From: Acidobacteriota bacterium
Lineage (GTDB): Bacteria; Acidobacteriota; Thermoanaerobaculia; Multivoradales; JAHEKO01
DNA: 35,386 nucleotides
Assembly: GCA_022561975.1 (NCBI GenBank)
Contig: JADFQD010000023.1
Coordinates: 1 to 35,386 of the forward strand
Direction of reading: 5' to 3'
How positions within the stretch are numbered: the stretch's first letter is position 1; each line of letters starts with the position of its first letter. The notes below the pieces were generated by a model. It ran no database searches. It was not told the origin of the DNA and saw nothing but the letters and a program-made list of their open reading frames with translations. The position numbers and the translations under genes are program-made. Positions 1 to 6,712 of the stretch are shown in pieces.

Positions 1-398
1 ACCTTGTCCACCAGCTCGGCCAGGATTGCCGCTTGGTAAGCCGAGCCGGTGCCCACCTCGAGCACCTTGTCCCCGGGCTCGGTCTCGAGCAGATCGGTCA
101 TGATCGCGACGATGTAGGGCTGGGAGATGGTCTGGCCGTAGCCGATCGGCAGCGGGCGGTTGAGGTAGGCGTAGCGCCGCACCGCTTCGGGCACGAATTC
201 GTGGCGGGGTACCCGTTCCAGCGCTTCGAGCACTCGCGGGTCGAGCGCGTCTTTGCCCAACTCGCGGCGAGTGGCGCTCACGCCCGAGCGAACCTCGTCC
301 AGAAGCTCGCGGCGCTCGCGCTCGAAGTCGTGGGTTTGCCCCGTGACGACCTCTGCCACGAGCAGAAGTGACAGGGTGCTGAAAAGGAGACGTCTCAT
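1..398 (-). CDS. pcm: Protein-L-isoaspartate O-methyltransferase, exported, partial (3' end outside window)
   Basis: This would methylate isoaspartyl residues in damaged proteins using S-adenosylmethionine. The visible 132 residues start at an ATG (396-398) and begin with a basic, hydrophobic segment ([20 protein letters not shown]) that looks like a Sec signal peptide, so the enzyme probably works in the periplasm. Family landmarks follow: the region RVPRHEFVP, the substrate-site motif [13 protein letters not shown] (residues about 83-95), and the SAM-binding motif [16 protein letters not shown] (about 109-123). The reading frame is open to the left edge, so roughly 80-100 C-terminal residues are missing. 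Cytosolic Pcm lacks a leader; exported versions occur in several environmental phyla. No neighbour suggests an operon. The family call is firm; the export call rests on the leader alone. Confidence 0.88.
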   Translation of the reverse strand, partial: MRRLLFSTLSLLLVAEVVTGQTHDFERERRELLDEVRSGVSATRRELGKDALDPRVLEALERVPRHEFVPEAVRRYAYLNRPLPIGYGQTISQPYIVAIMTDLLETEPGDKVLEVGTGSAYQAAILAELVDK

Positions 399-763
399 CG
401 ACCCGGCCGGAAGATTCGGTTTCCCTATGCCTCTGGCTCAGCCTATCAGCCGCGGGCTACGCGATGGCTCTGGCCACCCACAGGAGCGACGCGCGGCTCG
501 CTGCCGTAACCGTCTTCGCCTTCTGAGCATCTGACGCACTCGAGGAGCGAGACGGACGTCCAGCTAGTCGGAGGACCGGGCGAGGCCTTACAGCCGGATC
601 ATCCAGCGGTCACCGCACAGCAACAACACGAGATCGCCCAGTGTCGCCACCCGGGTGGATAACAGCTGCAGCGGTTGGCCCTGTGCTGACCGGATCTCGA
701 CCGCCACCCGACCGAATCACGCGCTTCGCCAGATTTCCGCCACCCAAGGCGTCTGTTCAGTGG
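399..763. other. Intergenic stretch between pcm and the RAYT gene, with a possible gene remnant
   Basis: No complete gene is supported in these 365 bases. On the minus strand, 588-705 reads as a plausible protein C-terminus (VAVEIRSAQGQPLQLLS, then a hydrophobic segment and a TAA at 588-590), but an in-frame stop precedes it and I recognise no family. It may be the tail of a gene broken when the transposase region arrived, or chance open frame in GC-rich DNA. I saw no copy of the REP hairpin on this side of the transposase. Confidence 0.25.
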
Positions 764-1237
764 ATGGTGACACGACCCCATTTGCGCACCTGGAACGGCA
801 ACCACGGAAAACGGCTGCCAATCGCCCATTACGAGTGTGGATATCCGATTCACGTGATCGTTTGTACGAGGGCGAGACGCGCTGCTTTCCTCGCCAGTGA
901 GCTCGCGACCGCGACGTTCGACCTGATCGTATCCAGCCCATGCACCATGGCCGCGTGCCTCATGCCCGATCACCTGCATTGGTTAGTGGTGGGCGAGAAT
1001 GAGCCTTTCAGCGCCCTGGTGGGTCGATTCAAGAGTGTGTCGACGCGGATAGCCTGGCGCTATGGTCACGACGGCAAACTCTGGCAGAGATCCTACTTCG
1101 ACCACGTCGTGCGAAGGAGCGAATCCTGCCGCCGGGTTGCGCAGTACATCGTCGAGAATCCGGTGCGAGCGGGACTGGTTGCGGATTGGTGCGAGTATCC
1201 ACATTCGGTGCTCTTCGAGGAGAGATGCCCCTTCTGA
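764..1237 (+). CDS. REP-associated tyrosine transposase (RAYT, IS200/IS605-like Y1 HUH family)
   Basis: A 157-residue single-domain Y1 transposase. The HUH metal-binding motif is H70-L-H72 in CLMPDHLHWLVVGE, and the likely nucleophile is Y111 in LWQRSYFDHVVRR. The closing segment YIVENPVRAGLV is typical of RAYTs. I chose the ATG at 764 because the preceding open frame has no family similarity and 157 residues fits RAYT size. RAYTs are domesticated relatives of IS200/IS605 TnpA that recognise short REP palindromes rather than mobilising themselves. Three such palindromes start four bases after the stop codon (1241-1354), the usual RAYT-REP arrangement. No obvious ribosome site precedes the ATG. 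Confidence 0.88.
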   Translation: MVTRPHLRTWNGNHGKRLPIAHYECGYPIHVIVCTRARRAAFLASELATATFDLIVSSPCTMAACLMPDHLHWLVVGENEPFSALVGRFKSVSTRIAWRYGHDGKLWQRSYFDHVVRRSESCRRVAQYIVENPVRAGLVADWCEYPHSVLFEERCPF

Positions 1238-1240
1238 TTC

Positions 1241-1268
1241 CGGTCGCGACGAGCGCGACCGCTACAAG
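1241..1268 (+). repeat. REP hairpin, copy 1
   Basis: Perfect 8-bp stem CGGTCGCG / CGCGACCG around the loop ACGAG, followed by the conserved tail CTACAAG (1262-1268). It begins four bases after the transposase stop codon. The same stem-loop-tail plan recurs at 1289 and, inverted, at 1329. Confidence 0.85.
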
Positions 1269-1288
1269 AGGACGTGACTGTTTTCGGA

Positions 1289-1316
1289 CGGTCGTGACGA
1301 GCACGACCGCTACAAG
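1289..1316 (+). repeat. REP hairpin, copy 2
   Basis: Perfect 8-bp stem CGGTCGTG / CACGACCG, loop ACGAG, tail CTACAAG. It lies 48 bp from copy 1 in the same orientation. One position differs from copy 1 (C to T) and its partner changes with it (G to A), so pairing is kept. Confidence 0.85.
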
Positions 1317-1328
1317 GCCCATGACGGC

Positions 1329-1354
1329 TGTAGCGGTCGGCCTAGTGCCGACCG
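1329..1354 (-). repeat. REP hairpin, copy 3 (inverted)
   Basis: Read on the minus strand it is CGGTCGGC, loop ACTAG, GCCGACCG, then tail CTACA. The last two stem bases differ from copies 1 and 2 with matching changes on the other arm. It faces copy 2 tail to tail across 12 bp, giving a REPIN/BIME-like pair between the RAYT gene and the 3' end of the dehydrogenase gene. Confidence 0.8.
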
Positions 1355-1362
1355 TGCCCCGT

Positions 1363-2247
1363 TCAGTCGTCGGTCGGCGTCGGTGGATCGGTCGAATAGT
1401 CGTAGAAGCCGCGGCCGGTCTTGCGGCCGAGGTCTCCGCGCTCGACTCGGCGCTTCAGGGAAGGAGCCGGAGCGTCCTCCTCCCGGCCGGTCCGGTTGAA
1501 GATCTCCATGCGGGCGTTGTAGCCGATGTCGAGACCCGAGAAATCGGAAAGCTGAAACGGCCCCAACGGGTGGTTGAGACCCAGTCGGCAGGCGGCGTCG
1601 ATGTCCTCGAACGAGGCAACCCCGTTCTCGAGCAGAAAGTAAGCCTCGTTCGAGAGCGCGCGCAGAATCCTGTTGACCAGAAAGCCGGGCATTTCCTTGT
1701 GCAGCAGCACCGCCTGTTTGCCCATGCGCCGGGCCAGGGAGGCGGTGGTCGCGAGGGTGGCCTCAGACGTCGCCTCTCCGCGCACGACCTCGACCAAGCG
1801 CATCACCAGCGGGGGAAAGAAGAAGTGCATGTTGCAGACCTTGTCCGGCCTCGAGGTGGCGCCGGCGAGCTCGGAGCTCATCAGATAGGAGCTGTTGGTG
1901 GCGAGGATTGCGTGCTCCGGGCACGCGCGATCGAGTTCGGCAAAGACCTCGCGCTTGACGTCGAGACGCTCGACGACGGCCTCGATCACGAAATCGGCGC
2001 CAGCGGCCGCTCGGTCCAGCTGAGTGGTGGTCTCGATCCGTTCGAACGCCGCCGTCATGTCTTGGGCGCTCATCTTGCCTTTGTCGACACGACGCTGGAT
2101 ATGCTTCTTGTTGGCGGCGACCGCGGCTTCGAGTTGGGCCTCGTCGATGTCGTGAAGCTTGGTTTCGATTCCCGCCAAGGCTCCTAGGATCGCGATCTGC
2201 GACCCCATCTGGCCGGCGCCGGTCACACACAGTGTCTTGATGTCCAT
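1363..2247 (-). CDS. 3-hydroxyacyl-CoA (3-hydroxybutyryl-CoA) dehydrogenase
   Basis: A 294-residue NAD-dependent dehydrogenase that would interconvert 3-hydroxyacyl-CoA and 3-oxoacyl-CoA. The N-terminal Rossmann motif is VTGAGQMGSQIA (about residues 8-19). The catalytic set of the family is visible: Ser in ATNSSYLMSSEL, the His of NMHFFFPPLVMRLVEVV with its Glu partner, and Asn in FLVNRILRA. The C-terminal helical domain holds the usual GLNHPLGPFQLSDFSGLD. Length matches stand-alone HBD/PaaH proteins. It is the last gene of the leftward cluster, 27 nt after the FAD oxidoreductase at 2275. No Shine-Dalgarno sequence is clear. L-carnitine dehydrogenase is a related fold, but the PLVMRLVEVV segment favours the acyl-CoA enzyme. 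Confidence 0.9.
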   Translation of the reverse strand: MDIKTLCVTGAGQMGSQIAILGALAGIETKLHDIDEAQLEAAVAANKKHIQRRVDKGKMSAQDMTAAFERIETTTQLDRAAAGADFVIEAVVERLDVKREVFAELDRACPEHAILATNSSYLMSSELAGATSRPDKVCNMHFFFPPLVMRLVEVVRGEATSEATLATTASLARRMGKQAVLLHKEMPGFLVNRILRALSNEAYFLLENGVASFEDIDAACRLGLNHPLGPFQLSDFSGLDIGYNARMEIFNRTGREEDAPAPSLKRRVERGDLGRKTGRGFYDYSTDPPTPTDD

Positions 2248-2274
2248 GGGGGAGAGGATATCCGAAGGGATACG

Positions 2275-3864
2275 TTACGCGATCACGCGGGCGGCCAGCG
2301 CTCCCGGGGCGCAGGTCAGACCGCCGCCGGGATGGCTACCCGAACCGCAGAGGAAAAGGCCGGCCAGCGGCGTAGCATAGCGGGCGCACCGGGGCACCGG
2401 CCGGATCAGGAGTTGGTCGAGAGCGTGCTCGCCATGGAAGAGATGGCCTTGGGTGAGCCGATACCTGGTGGCGAGGTCCGCGGGACTCAGGATCTCGTGC
2501 CCGACCACCAGCTCTTCGATCCCGGGCGCATAGCCGTCGAGAACATCGATCACCGAACGGTAGAGTGCGCCCCTTGCCTCGTTGGTCCAGCCGCCATCCA
2601 GTTCGAACGGCGCGAAGTTCACCAGGATCGACGCGACGTGGTGACCATCCGGCGCCAGGCCGGGTGTCGAGACGGTCGGAAACCGGATGTCGAGGACGGG
2701 CCGCACCGAGACGCGTCGGTATTTGATCGCATCGAAGGCGCGTTCGAGCTGGTCGAGGTTCTCGCCGGTGCGCACGTGTTCGAAGACTTGACCCGGGCGT
2801 GACGAGAACTGCGGATAGGCGCACAGGGCAAGATGGATCTTGGCCGCGGTTCCGCGTGAACGGAAGTTCAGGAGGTCGGATTCGAAGTTCTTGGCGAGAG
2901 CCGCCGGCGGCAAGAGATCCAGAAAGAGCTGCTTCGGGTCGCACGACGCGGCTATGGCCCGTGTTGCGATCTGCTCGCCTCCCGAGATTTCGATTCCGGA
3001 TACCCGGTGTCCTTCGGGCCCGCCGCTTTCTAGAAGAATCCGCTCGACCGCAGCTCCGCAACGAATCTCGACGCCCAGGGCGCGGGCCGCTCTCTCCAGG
3101 GCGGTGACCAGCCCCTGCGGGCCGCCGACGACCGGCCGATCGGCTGCCACGGCCGATAGCACCAGGTTGGCGTTGCTTCCCGGGGATCGAGGCCCGGAAT
3201 AGGTGCAGTACACCGCCGGTCCGGCGAGAGCGGCCTGGAGAAGGTCGGAGTCGAACCACTCGCCCAGCCAGTCGGCGACCGGCATCGTGACGATCCTCAG
3301 CACTTCCATCATGTCGCGCTTGCCGAGCCGGCGCAGAGCCAGCCCGGCAAGACCCAGCTGGAGCAGGTCGCGGGCGCCGGTCTCGACCAGATCGGGAGGT
3401 GATCGGTCGAGAAAACGTCTGAGCGCGGGAGCGATCCGGGTCAGGAAGCCGCTGAATCTCGCGAGACCGTCGCGGTCGGAGGGCGAGAGATCGTTCGAGT
3501 CTGCGGCTGAGTAGGCGGTCGTGCCGGCACCAGAGGCGGCCCCAGAGCCGGAGAGCCCGGAGCTCGAGAGCACCAGCCCCGAGCCGGCTGCTTGCGGCAC
3601 CAGAAGATCAGCCGGAGCCCTCCGCGCGAGGCCGTGTCGTACGAGGTCGAGCGCTTCGACCACCCACGGCCGGACGCGGGAGGTGTCGTGGAGCAGGCCG
3701 GTGTGCCGGTAGCCCGGGTGGAATTCCTCGCCCGCGGCGAGACCTCCGACCAGGGGGCGCGCCTCGACCACGAGCACCCGGCGGCCCTTCTTGGCGAGCA
3801 GCGCGGCGGCCGTCAGGCCGTTGTGGCCCGCTCCGATGACGATCACGTCGTAGCGCTCGCTCAT
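2275..3864 (-). CDS. PYROXD2/phytoene-desaturase-like FAD oxidoreductase (copy 2)
   Basis: A 529-residue flavoprotein of the COG1233 type. The N-terminal FAD motif is VIVIGAGHNGLTAAALLAKKG (residues 7-27), and the C-terminal FAD-binding signature LFLCGSGSHPGGGLTCAPG lies near the end. Substrate is unknown: the family spans carotenoid desaturases and PYROXD2 proteins. The ATG at 3862-3864 overlaps the stop of the upstream homologue by four bases (ATGA), so translation is probably coupled; an upstream in-frame Met exists only inside the other gene. Residues about 92-128 form a Gly/Ser/Ala-rich low-complexity insert absent from the sister protein encoded at 3861-5462. The two proteins share the fold along their length, suggesting an old tandem duplication. 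Confidence 0.85.
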   Translation of the reverse strand: MSERYDVIVIGAGHNGLTAAALLAKKGRRVLVVEARPLVGGLAAGEEFHPGYRHTGLLHDTSRVRPWVVEALDLVRHGLARRAPADLLVPQAAGSGLVLSSSGLSGSGAASGAGTTAYSAADSNDLSPSDRDGLARFSGFLTRIAPALRRFLDRSPPDLVETGARDLLQLGLAGLALRRLGKRDMMEVLRIVTMPVADWLGEWFDSDLLQAALAGPAVYCTYSGPRSPGSNANLVLSAVAADRPVVGGPQGLVTALERAARALGVEIRCGAAVERILLESGGPEGHRVSGIEISGGEQIATRAIAASCDPKQLFLDLLPPAALAKNFESDLLNFRSRGTAAKIHLALCAYPQFSSRPGQVFEHVRTGENLDQLERAFDAIKYRRVSVRPVLDIRFPTVSTPGLAPDGHHVASILVNFAPFELDGGWTNEARGALYRSVIDVLDGYAPGIEELVVGHEILSPADLATRYRLTQGHLFHGEHALDQLLIRPVPRCARYATPLAGLFLCGSGSHPGGGLTCAPGALAARVIA

Positions 3865-5462
3865 GTCTGCCTCGAACCGAGCATCGACAGCGCCGCGAGT
3901 TGCCCGGGCGCTCCCATGAGCCCGCCGCCGGGATGAGTGCCCGAGCCACACATCCACAGATTCTTGATGGGCGTCCGGTAGCGCGCCCAGCCTGCCGCCG
4001 GGCGCTGAAAAAGAAGCTGCTCGAGGCTGAGCTCGCCTTGAAAGATGTTGCCCTCGCTGAGCCCGAATTCCTGCTCGAGATCCCAGGGTGTGAGCACCTG
4101 GCGGTACAGGATCGACTCCTTCAAGCCCGGGCAATACTCAGCCAGGGTATCGACGACCGTGTCGCCGAAGGCTTGCCGCTTGGAAGGCCAGTTCTCGGGG
4201 CCTTCTTTGATGTCGTACGGCGCGTACTGGACGAACATCGAGATCACGTGCTGACCCGGTGGCGCGACGCTGGGATCCATGATCGAAGGAATCACCACGT
4301 TCAAGTACGGACGCTCGGAGAACTCGCCGTACTTGGCCTGGTCGTAGGCGCGTTCCAGATAGTCGATGCTGGGCGCGATGGCGATGTCGCCGCGGAGGAA
4401 GTCGGTGCCTTCGCGGCCGTGGAATCGGGGCAGCCGATCGACCGCCAGGTTCACTTTTCCGGAGGAGCCGCGCAGCTTGTAGCGTTCGATTTGCTCGACG
4501 AAGTCGCCATCGAGGTGGTCGCGCCCGACCAGGCCGAAGAATGTCAGCCGCGGGTCGCAGCTCGAGATCACGGTCTTGGCTTCGATCTCGTCGCCGTTAG
4601 CCAGTACGATGCCGGTGGCGCGGCCGTTCTTGATCCGCACCCTCTCGACGCCGGCGCCGGTGCGGATCTCGGCGCCGAAGCTTTCCGCAGCGCGCGCGCA
4701 GGCGAGAGAGATGCCGCCGGTGCCGCCTTTCGAATAGCCCCAGGATCGGAAGGCACCGTCGATTTCGCCCATGTAGTGATGGAGCAGGACGTAGGCGGTG
4801 CCCGGAGAACGAACTCCGAGAAAGGTTCCGATGATTCCGCTCACCGACATGACCGCCTTGAGGACCTCGGACTCGAACCATCGGTCGAGAAAATCGACCG
4901 CGCTCATGGTCAGGAGCTTGAGATTCATGCCGACGCTTTCGGCGCCGCCACGCTGGAGTTCTTTTCCCAGTCGCAGAAGCCTGAAGAGCTCGGCCGGGTT
5001 CCACGACGTGGGGTCGGGCGCCGGTGAGTCAATGATGTTGCGGACCAACTGGGCCATTTTTGTCATGGTCAGGCTGAATTCCGGATAGATCTCGGCGTCT
5101 CGAGCGCTGAAGCGCGAGATCTCGTGGCGCGTGCGCCCCGGATCGGACCACCGGCACAGACCGCAGTCGTCGATGCGGGGCGCAAACGCGGTCTCGAGCG
5201 GGATGATCTCCATACCGTGTTTGGCAAGATCGAGGTCGCGGATGATCGAGGGCCGGAACAGACTGACGACGTAGGAGCAGACCGAGAAGTGAAAGCCCGG
5301 GTGAAGCTCCTCGGTCACCGCCGCGCCGCCGAGGACATGGCGGCGCTCGAGCACGAGAACCTTGCGCCCGGCCTTGGCCAGATAGGCGGCGCAGACCAGT
5401 CCGTTGTGACCGCCGCCGATCACCACCGCGTCGTAGCGACCGCTGCGCTGGGCCGGGTTCAT
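3861..5462 (-). CDS. PYROXD2/phytoene-desaturase-like FAD oxidoreductase (copy 1)
   Basis: A 533-residue flavin-dependent oxidoreductase, homologous to the next gene. It opens with the dinucleotide-binding motif VVIGGGHNGLVCAAYLAKAG (residues 13-32) and ends with LWMCGSGTHPGGGLMGAPG, the paired FAD signature of PYROXD2-like proteins. No signal peptide is seen, so it should act in the cytoplasm. It starts five bases after the stop of the GcvT-like gene and overlaps the following gene by four bases, so the three are surely one transcript. The linkage to a folate-dependent T-protein suggests oxidation of an N-methyl or other amine/C1 substrate, but that is inference; the family itself has few characterised members. 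Confidence 0.87.
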   Translation of the reverse strand: MNPAQRSGRYDAVVIGGGHNGLVCAAYLAKAGRKVLVLERRHVLGGAAVTEELHPGFHFSVCSYVVSLFRPSIIRDLDLAKHGMEIIPLETAFAPRIDDCGLCRWSDPGRTRHEISRFSARDAEIYPEFSLTMTKMAQLVRNIIDSPAPDPTSWNPAELFRLLRLGKELQRGGAESVGMNLKLLTMSAVDFLDRWFESEVLKAVMSVSGIIGTFLGVRSPGTAYVLLHHYMGEIDGAFRSWGYSKGGTGGISLACARAAESFGAEIRTGAGVERVRIKNGRATGIVLANGDEIEAKTVISSCDPRLTFFGLVGRDHLDGDFVEQIERYKLRGSSGKVNLAVDRLPRFHGREGTDFLRGDIAIAPSIDYLERAYDQAKYGEFSERPYLNVVIPSIMDPSVAPPGQHVISMFVQYAPYDIKEGPENWPSKRQAFGDTVVDTLAEYCPGLKESILYRQVLTPWDLEQEFGLSEGNIFQGELSLEQLLFQRPAAGWARYRTPIKNLWMCGSGTHPGGGLMGAPGQLAALSMLGSRQT

Positions 5463-5467
5463 GGCTG

Positions 5468-6691
5468 CTAGGCTCGTTTTCTGGGCGGATTGAAGAACGG
5501 CGGTTTGACGACCGTGGCGGTGACGCGATGGCGGCGGTACTCGGCGGTGAGTTCGATCTCGACGCGCTCCCCGGGTGTGGCGAACGAAGCCTCGAGTTGC
5601 GCTAGAGCCAGGTTCTTCTTGAGCACAGGCGACCAGGCGCCGCTGGTCGCCTGCCCGATCCAGCGCCCGTCGCGATCGTAGACCGGTCGCCCGTCGCGCC
5701 AGGCCGCGGAGGAGATCTCGGGCGGCAGCCCGTAGCCAGCGAAGACCCGCTCCAAGTCGGTCCAGGCAACGTCGAGACCTACAAAGAGACGCGCCGACCC
5801 CGCTCGCTTCTCGCGCGCGAGCGCCGCCTGGCCGACGAAGGGTCCGCGGTCGAGCTTGACCGTCCAGCCCAGGCCCAACTCGTAGGGCGACGATTTGCGC
5901 ATTTCGGTCAAACAGTGGTGGGCGCTGAAGTAGTCGACGCCGTTCATGATAAAGCCGGCTTCAATGCGGGTTACGTCCATCGCATCGAGCCCTGCGGGAA
6001 GCAGGCCGAAGTTCCGCCCGGCCTCGGTCAAGGCATCGTAGACGCGCTCGGCGGCGGTGCCTGAGCCAGCTGAGCCAGGCGAGCCAGCCGAGGTATCGAC
6101 CCATATCTCGTAGCCGAGGTCGCCGGTGTAGCCGGTGCGCGAAATGAAGGCCTCTACGCCGTCGAGCTGGGCTCGCACGACCCGAAAGAACCCGAGACCG
6201 TCCATGTCGGCATCGGACACCTGCTTCAAGATGTCGCGGGAATTGGGTCCCTGTAACGCCAGCGCGCCCCAGCGCTGGGTGCTGTCTTCAATCGTGACTT
6301 GGTAGCCGCGAGCCATGCGCTCGAACCAGGACAGCGACGGTTCGGCTGCGGTGACCCGAAAATAGTCCTCTTCGAGGCGCGAGACGGTGCCGTCATCGAC
6401 CACCTTGCCGTCATCGTCGCACCAGCACAGGTAGGTCACGCGCCCGACGCCCAGCTTGGTGATGTCTCGAACCGTAATCCGAGCCAGAAGCGCCGCCGCG
6501 TCCGGACCGTAGACCTCGTACTTGAAAAGCGGCGTCACATCGATCAATCCCGCGGCATGTCGGAAGGCAAAGTACTCGGGCTCATGGCAAGTTCGGTACG
6601 AGCACACCGCGTGATAGCCGGCCCAGTCCTTCCAGCGCAGGCTGGTGCAGAGCTTCGAAGTGCGCGAATGGAAGGGGGACGGTATCGGCAT
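5468..6691 (-). CDS. GcvT-like aminomethyltransferase (folate-binding T-protein family)
   Basis: A 407-residue protein with the T-protein plan: an N-terminal folate-binding domain (RHAAGLIDVTPLFKYEVYGP near residue 45, then the tetrahydrofolate region with LALQGPNSRDIL and FISRTGYTGDLGYEIWV) and a C-terminal barrel (IGQATSGAWSPVLKKNLALA). The family transfers a C1 unit from an aminomethyl or methylated substrate to tetrahydrofolate. Other glycine-cleavage genes (gcvH, gcvP) are absent here, so it is more likely a specialised paralogue like those in sarcosine, dimethylglycine or DMSP demethylation. A short Ser-Gly-Pro/Ala insert around residues 201-210 is encoded by a 9-bp DNA repeat (6063-6089). 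It lies 21 nt after the acyltransferase stop and 5 nt before the first FAD oxidoreductase. Confidence 0.85.
   Translation of the reverse strand: MPIPSPFHSRTSKLCTSLRWKDWAGYHAVCSYRTCHEPEYFAFRHAAGLIDVTPLFKYEVYGPDAAALLARITVRDITKLGVGRVTYLCWCDDDGKVVDDGTVSRLEEDYFRVTAAEPSLSWFERMARGYQVTIEDSTQRWGALALQGPNSRDILKQVSDADMDGLGFFRVVRAQLDGVEAFISRTGYTGDLGYEIWVDTSAGSPGSAGSGTAAERVYDALTEAGRNFGLLPAGLDAMDVTRIEAGFIMNGVDYFSAHHCLTEMRKSSPYELGLGWTVKLDRGPFVGQAALAREKRAGSARLFVGLDVAWTDLERVFAGYGLPPEISSAAWRDGRPVYDRDGRWIGQATSGAWSPVLKKNLALAQLEASFATPGERVEIELTAEYRRHRVTATVVKPPFFNPPRKRA
6063..6089. repeat. 9-bp tandem repeat inside the GcvT-like gene (3 units)
   Basis: On the plus strand the units are GAGCCAGCT, GAGCCAGGC and GAGCCAGCC, followed by a partial GAGG. 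On the coding strand it reads as alternating Ala/Pro-Gly-Ser, a short flexible insert in an otherwise conserved domain. The multiple-of-three unit keeps the frame. Confidence 0.7.
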
Positions 6692-6712
6692 TCAGACCAC
6701 ACCCGCGAGCTG

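Noticed and set aside
588-705. Short minus-strand frame (about 38 codons) as a gene
   Set aside because: Preceded by an in-frame stop, no start signal or family; kept only as a possible remnant in the intergenic entry.
1186-2187. Long plus-strand open frame (333 codons) over the 3-hydroxyacyl-CoA dehydrogenase gene
   Set aside because: It is antisense to a gene with full family motifs and has no family similarity; long shadows are expected in GC-rich DNA.
3900-5027. 375-codon plus-strand open frame over the PYROXD2-like gene
   Set aside because: Antisense shadow of a well-supported flavoprotein; no recognisable motif or ribosome site.
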